Assembly: GCA_964559135.1 (NCBI GenBank) | Contig: CAZLGG010000087.1 | Coordinates: 1-16,607 of the forward strand | Reading direction: 5' to 3' | Source of the DNA: DRQF01 sp964559135 | GTDB lineage: Bacteria > Planctomycetota > GCA-002687715 > DRQF01 | DNA length: 16,607 nucleotides | Shown: positions 13,974 to 16,607 of the stretch, piece by piece | How the letters are laid out: each line of letters starts with the position of its first letter | How positions within the stretch are numbered: position 1 is the first letter of the stretch | Notes under the pieces: generated by a model | Database searches by the model: none | The model's input: the letters and a program-made list of their open reading frames with translations, nothing else | Told to the model about the DNA's origin: nothing | Made by a program: the position numbers and the translations under genes

Positions 13974-16607
13974 ATGCGATCTCCATCCGTGTACATCGCG
14001 CACATCGTGGTGCTCGGCGTCCTCATGACCTGCCTTCTTGCGACATCGTGCGGCGGTGGCAGCGGGGCCCCGACGCAATCCTTGTCCGTCGTGACCGCTA
14101 CTCCCCTTCATCCAGGCGGAAGCACCACGACCTACATCAACATGGAAACGGTCGACCACCTCCTCGTCCAGGTGGACATCGCGGGAGGGCTCCCCCCGAT
14201 CGACGTGGCGGTGACGCTTCGGGACTCCACCGGGGCCGAGGTCCATGCCATGGTCGCCGAGGCCATGTCGGCGAACGTGGTCGTCGGCCCGATCGATGCC
14301 GCATCTCTCACCGACGGGGCGATCACCCTCGAAGTTCTCCTCACCGACGCGACGGGCGAGCAGAGTGACCTATTCTCGATGCCTGTCGAGAAGGACACCC
14401 TTCCCCCCCTCACTCCCGTGTCCTCCATCGTCACGGGCTCTCCGTCCGGGCTCCCAACCCTCGTGAATAGCGTCAACTCCGACGGCGTCGTCGTCCAGGT
14501 GGACGCCGGTGGGAATTTCGTGGGCGACGAAGCCGTGACCGTGATCTTCGGTGCGGATCCCAACGAGTCACCGAGTGCGAGCGGCACTCCGAACGCCGGG
14601 CAGACCTCGATCACTCTCCCTCCGACGGATCTCTCGGGGCTTCCGGATGGTCCCTTGGATGTCACGGTCGTCATCCAAGACCCGGCCGGTAACATCACCT
14701 CGGTCGTCACCCCGTTCCTCATCGACACGACGGTCTCCTCCGTCATGTCCACGATGGTGCCGGCATCGGGATTGCGGCCGGTCGACACCATCAGCCTTGC
14801 CAACGTGGCAAGCGCGGTGGTTGCCTACACCCTCTCGTCGGATCCCATGCCCGAAGAAACCCTCTTCATCTCGATCACCGACGGCACCCAGTCTGTGAGT
14901 CCGGCCCCCGTGCCGATCTCCGTGGGCAGCTCGGGCACCCTGCCTGCCGTCGACCTCACCCCCCTCGTGGACGGCTCGCTCACGGTAACGGCACGGGTCG
15001 AGGACGACCACGGAAACGTGTCTCCGATCCTTTCCCATACTCTGGTGAAGGACACTCTGGCCCCGGGGCTCGCCATGCTCACCCTCCCACCGGGACCCGC
15101 CAACGGCGCAGGCATCATCAACGCCGCAACGGCCCAAGCTACTGTTTTCGAGGCCGTTCTCTCCGGCGACGTCTTCGGTGGCGACCTCGTGGACCTCACC
15201 TTGAGCGACGGAACGACATCTGCGGCGCTCACCGCCGTCGCGGACGGCTCAGGTTCCCTCGCCCTCCCCCCCCTCAACGCCTCGCTGGTCCCGGATGGTC
15301 CCCTCACCGCGACAGCCCGCGCCCGTGATGCTGCGGGAAACGTCTCCCCCGACGTCATTTTGTCCGTGATCAAAGATGTCGCTGCCCCGACGGCTCCGCT
15401 CTCGGTTTCCATACCCTCCTCCGGACTCAATCCGGCCGGCTTCGTCAACCAGAATACCGAGCCCTCGGCCCTCCTCTCGGTGAACCTTCCGGCGGGACTG
15501 GAGGCGGGATTGACCCTCGAGGCCTCCATATCCGATGGCGTATCGACTCTCTCTCTCGCACAGACTGCTCCGGCCGGTAGCGCCTCGTCCTCCTTCGCGA
15601 ACATCAACCTGACCGGCTTTGCCGAAGGTCCCCTAACGTTACAGGCCCGACTGATCGACTCCGCCGGCAATGTCTCAGCCACCACGGCTGGGTCAGCCCA
15701 GCTCGACCGCAGCCTCGGAGTCCCCTCCGTCAGCCTCCCCCCGGGACCGGGGCAAGCAGCGGGATACGTCAGCCAGGCGTCCGCGTCATCCTCCACCATC
15801 GCGTTTCTATTCCCCGGCACGACCAACTCCACCGACCTGATGTCAGCCACCGTCTCGGGTGGCGGCGTCACCCTCGCTCTCCCGGCCCTTGGACTCCCCC
15901 CAGGGGGCGGCCAAGTCGTGGCGAGCAACGTCGACCTTTCGACGCTTCCGGACGGCGCCATCCAGATCTCGGGCACGGTGACCGACCCGGCGGGGAACGC
16001 GGCCACCTTCGGCCCGATTCCGTTCACGAAAGACACCGTGGCGCCGGCATCGCTCGTGGCAATGAATGTGGCCGCGGGTCCCCTCAACCCCGCCCACGAA
16101 GTGAACGCCTCCAACGTCGCTCAAACGGTTCTCGACGTCCAGTGGAGCCCCCTCACCGACGGCACCGATTCGGCAAGTCTCACGATCAGCGATCTCGCCG
16201 GAGGAAGCCTCACGTTCGGCCCCTTCTCGCCCCCGCCGGGTGGCGGTTCGGTGGCCGTGGGCCCGTTCGATCTCAGCGCTCTGGCCGACGGCACCCTTCT
16301 TCTTCAAGCGACCGTGCAAGACCTGGCCGGAAACTCGTCCACGTCCACGGGGACTCCCGCCACGAAGATCACGAGTTCCCTGGGCGCCCCCACCTCACTC
16401 CATGTCGCCATGAGCGCGAGCAACCCGGTGGATTTCGTCAACTCCGCAACGGCAGCCTCCGCCGACGTCGAGGTCGTGCTCCCCACGGTCTACACGGGAA
16501 CTGAGATGGTGGCCGTCACGCTCAGCGACGGAACGAACTCGGTCACATCCCCGACTTTCGCAGCACCGTCGGGTGGCGGGATCATGAACTTCTCCGGACT
16601 CGACACC
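13974..16607 (+). CDS. Large secreted lipoprotein of tandem Ig-like repeats (3' end beyond window)
   Basis: The frame is open for 878 codons from ATG 13974 to the right edge, with no stop. The N terminus reads as a lipoprotein signal: a basic start, hydrophobic segment (VVLGVLMTCLLA) and Cys26 in ATSCGGG, followed by a flexible Gly/Ser/Pro stretch. In-frame ATGs at 13917 and 13875 would add 19 or 33 residues and bury the signal, so I prefer 13974; AAGGA near 13957 is a rather distant ribosome site. The mature part is built of Ig-like beta-sandwich repeats of about 109 residues, each with a VTLSDGT-like strand, a LxDGPLTVTARVxDxAGNVS-like strand pair and a KDTxAP-like junction. Cysteines are absent from the repeats and composition is Ser/Thr/Ala/Pro/Gly-rich, typical of surface stalks or adhesins. 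No enzymatic domain is visible so far; the function may reside in the missing C terminus. Confidence 0.88.
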   Translation, partial: MRSPSVYIAHIVVLGVLMTCLLATSCGGGSGAPTQSLSVVTATPLHPGGSTTTYINMETVDHLLVQVDIAGGLPPIDVAVTLRDSTGAEVHAMVAEAMSANVVVGPIDAASLTDGAITLEVLLTDATGEQSDLFSMPVEKDTLPPLTPVSSIVTGSPSGLPTLVNSVNSDGVVVQVDAGGNFVGDEAVTVIFGADPNESPSASGTPNAGQTSITLPPTDLSGLPDGPLDVTVVIQDPAGNITSVVTPFLIDTTVSSVMSTMVPASGLRPVDTISLANVASAVVAYTLSSDPMPEETLFISITDGTQSVSPAPVPISVGSSGTLPAVDLTPLVDGSLTVTARVEDDHGNVSPILSHTLVKDTLAPGLAMLTLPPGPANGAGIINAATAQATVFEAVLSGDVFGGDLVDLTLSDGTTSAALTAVADGSGSLALPPLNASLVPDGPLTATARARDAAGNVSPDVILSVIKDVAAPTAPLSVSIPSSGLNPAGFVNQNTEPSALLSVNLPAGLEAGLTLEASISDGVSTLSLAQTAPAGSASSSFANINLTGFAEGPLTLQARLIDSAGNVSATTAGSAQLDRSLGVPSVSLPPGPGQAAGYVSQASASSSTIAFLFPGTTNSTDLMSATVSGGGVTLALPALGLPPGGGQVVASNVDLSTLPDGAIQISGTVTDPAGNAATFGPIPFTKDTVAPASLVAMNVAAGPLNPAHEVNASNVAQTVLDVQWSPLTDGTDSASLTISDLAGGSLTFGPFSPPPGGGSVAVGPFDLSALADGTLLLQATVQDLAGNSSTSTGTPATKITSSLGAPTSLHVAMSASNPVDFVNSATAASADVEVVLPTVYTGTEMVAVTLSDGTNSVTSPTFAAPSGGGIMNFSGLDT
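14049..16607 (+). repeat. Protein-level tandem repeat, ~109-residue Ig-like units (six full, two partial)
   Basis: Junction residues aligned to the Asp of KDTxAP fall at protein positions 141, 251, 360, 468, 578, 687 and 799 (degenerate, Ile), giving periods of 110, 109, 108, 110, 109 and 112. The corresponding codons are at 14394, 14724, 15051, 15375, 15705, 16032 and 16368. The best-kept segment in each unit is the DG-x(6-8)-D-x-x-GN strand, for example LPDGPLDVTVVIQDPAGN, VPDGPLTATARARDAAGN and LPDGAIQISGTVTDPAGN. The units have diverged at DNA level, so the array is old rather than recently amplified. Confidence 0.85.

Noticed and set aside
14825..16114. Minus-strand ORF of 429 codons opposite the repeat lipoprotein
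   Set aside because: Low-complexity Ala/Ser/Gly/Arg translation opposite regular Ig-like repeats; the plus-strand frame has a signal peptide and periodic domains.

Overview
The window is GC-rich and densely coded on both strands, and it comes from a bacterial chromosome. Its gene content points to Planctomycetota or a related lineage. The evidence is a secreted beta-propeller protein with DUF1080-type (3-keto-glycoside hydrolase) domains, a separate c-type cytochrome lipoprotein, a Tat-exported Gfo/Idh/MocA oxidoreductase, a xylose-isomerase-like sugar epimerase and a very large repeat lipoprotein. The phylum call is inference from family content only; no rRNA or marker gene is present.

Layout, left to right. 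Positions 1-1018 (+) hold the C-terminal part of an unrecognised protein cut by the window edge. Positions 1056-7534 (-) hold a tightly packed run, read right to left: YgiQ-family radical SAM protein, putative esterase, cytochrome c lipoprotein, then the large propeller/DUF1080 protein. The last three genes are joined by ATGA start/stop overlaps and are probably one operon. Positions 7597-9479 (+) hold a small membrane-anchored protein and a polytopic GT-C-like glycosyltransferase, also joined by ATGA, ending in a hairpin that looks like a bidirectional terminator.

Positions 9501-10475 are an RNA island: tRNA-Lys(CTT) and tRNA-His(GTG) on the minus strand, tRNA-Arg(CCG) and tRNA-Arg(TCT) on the plus strand. 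Between them lies a 72-residue protein with a lysine-rich N-terminal tail and a histone-fold-like core. This bacterial histone candidate is the most striking item here. All four tRNAs decode basic amino acids.

Positions 10513-12359 (+) hold a TIM-barrel sugar isomerase/epimerase overlapping a cytoplasmic Gfo/Idh/MocA dehydrogenase. Converging on them at 12393-13664 (-) is a second, Tat-signal Gfo/Idh/MocA protein. After a divergent intergenic region, positions 13974-16607 (+) encode the first 878 residues of a secreted lipoprotein made of Ig-like repeats with a regular period of about 109 residues. It runs off the right edge.

Taken together, the DUF1080 protein, the two Gfo/Idh/MocA enzymes and the isomerase-like protein are the family set used for oxidative (3-keto) glycoside breakdown. 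The secreted propeller and cytochrome could supply an extracytoplasmic oxidation step. That link is inferred from families and proximity only.
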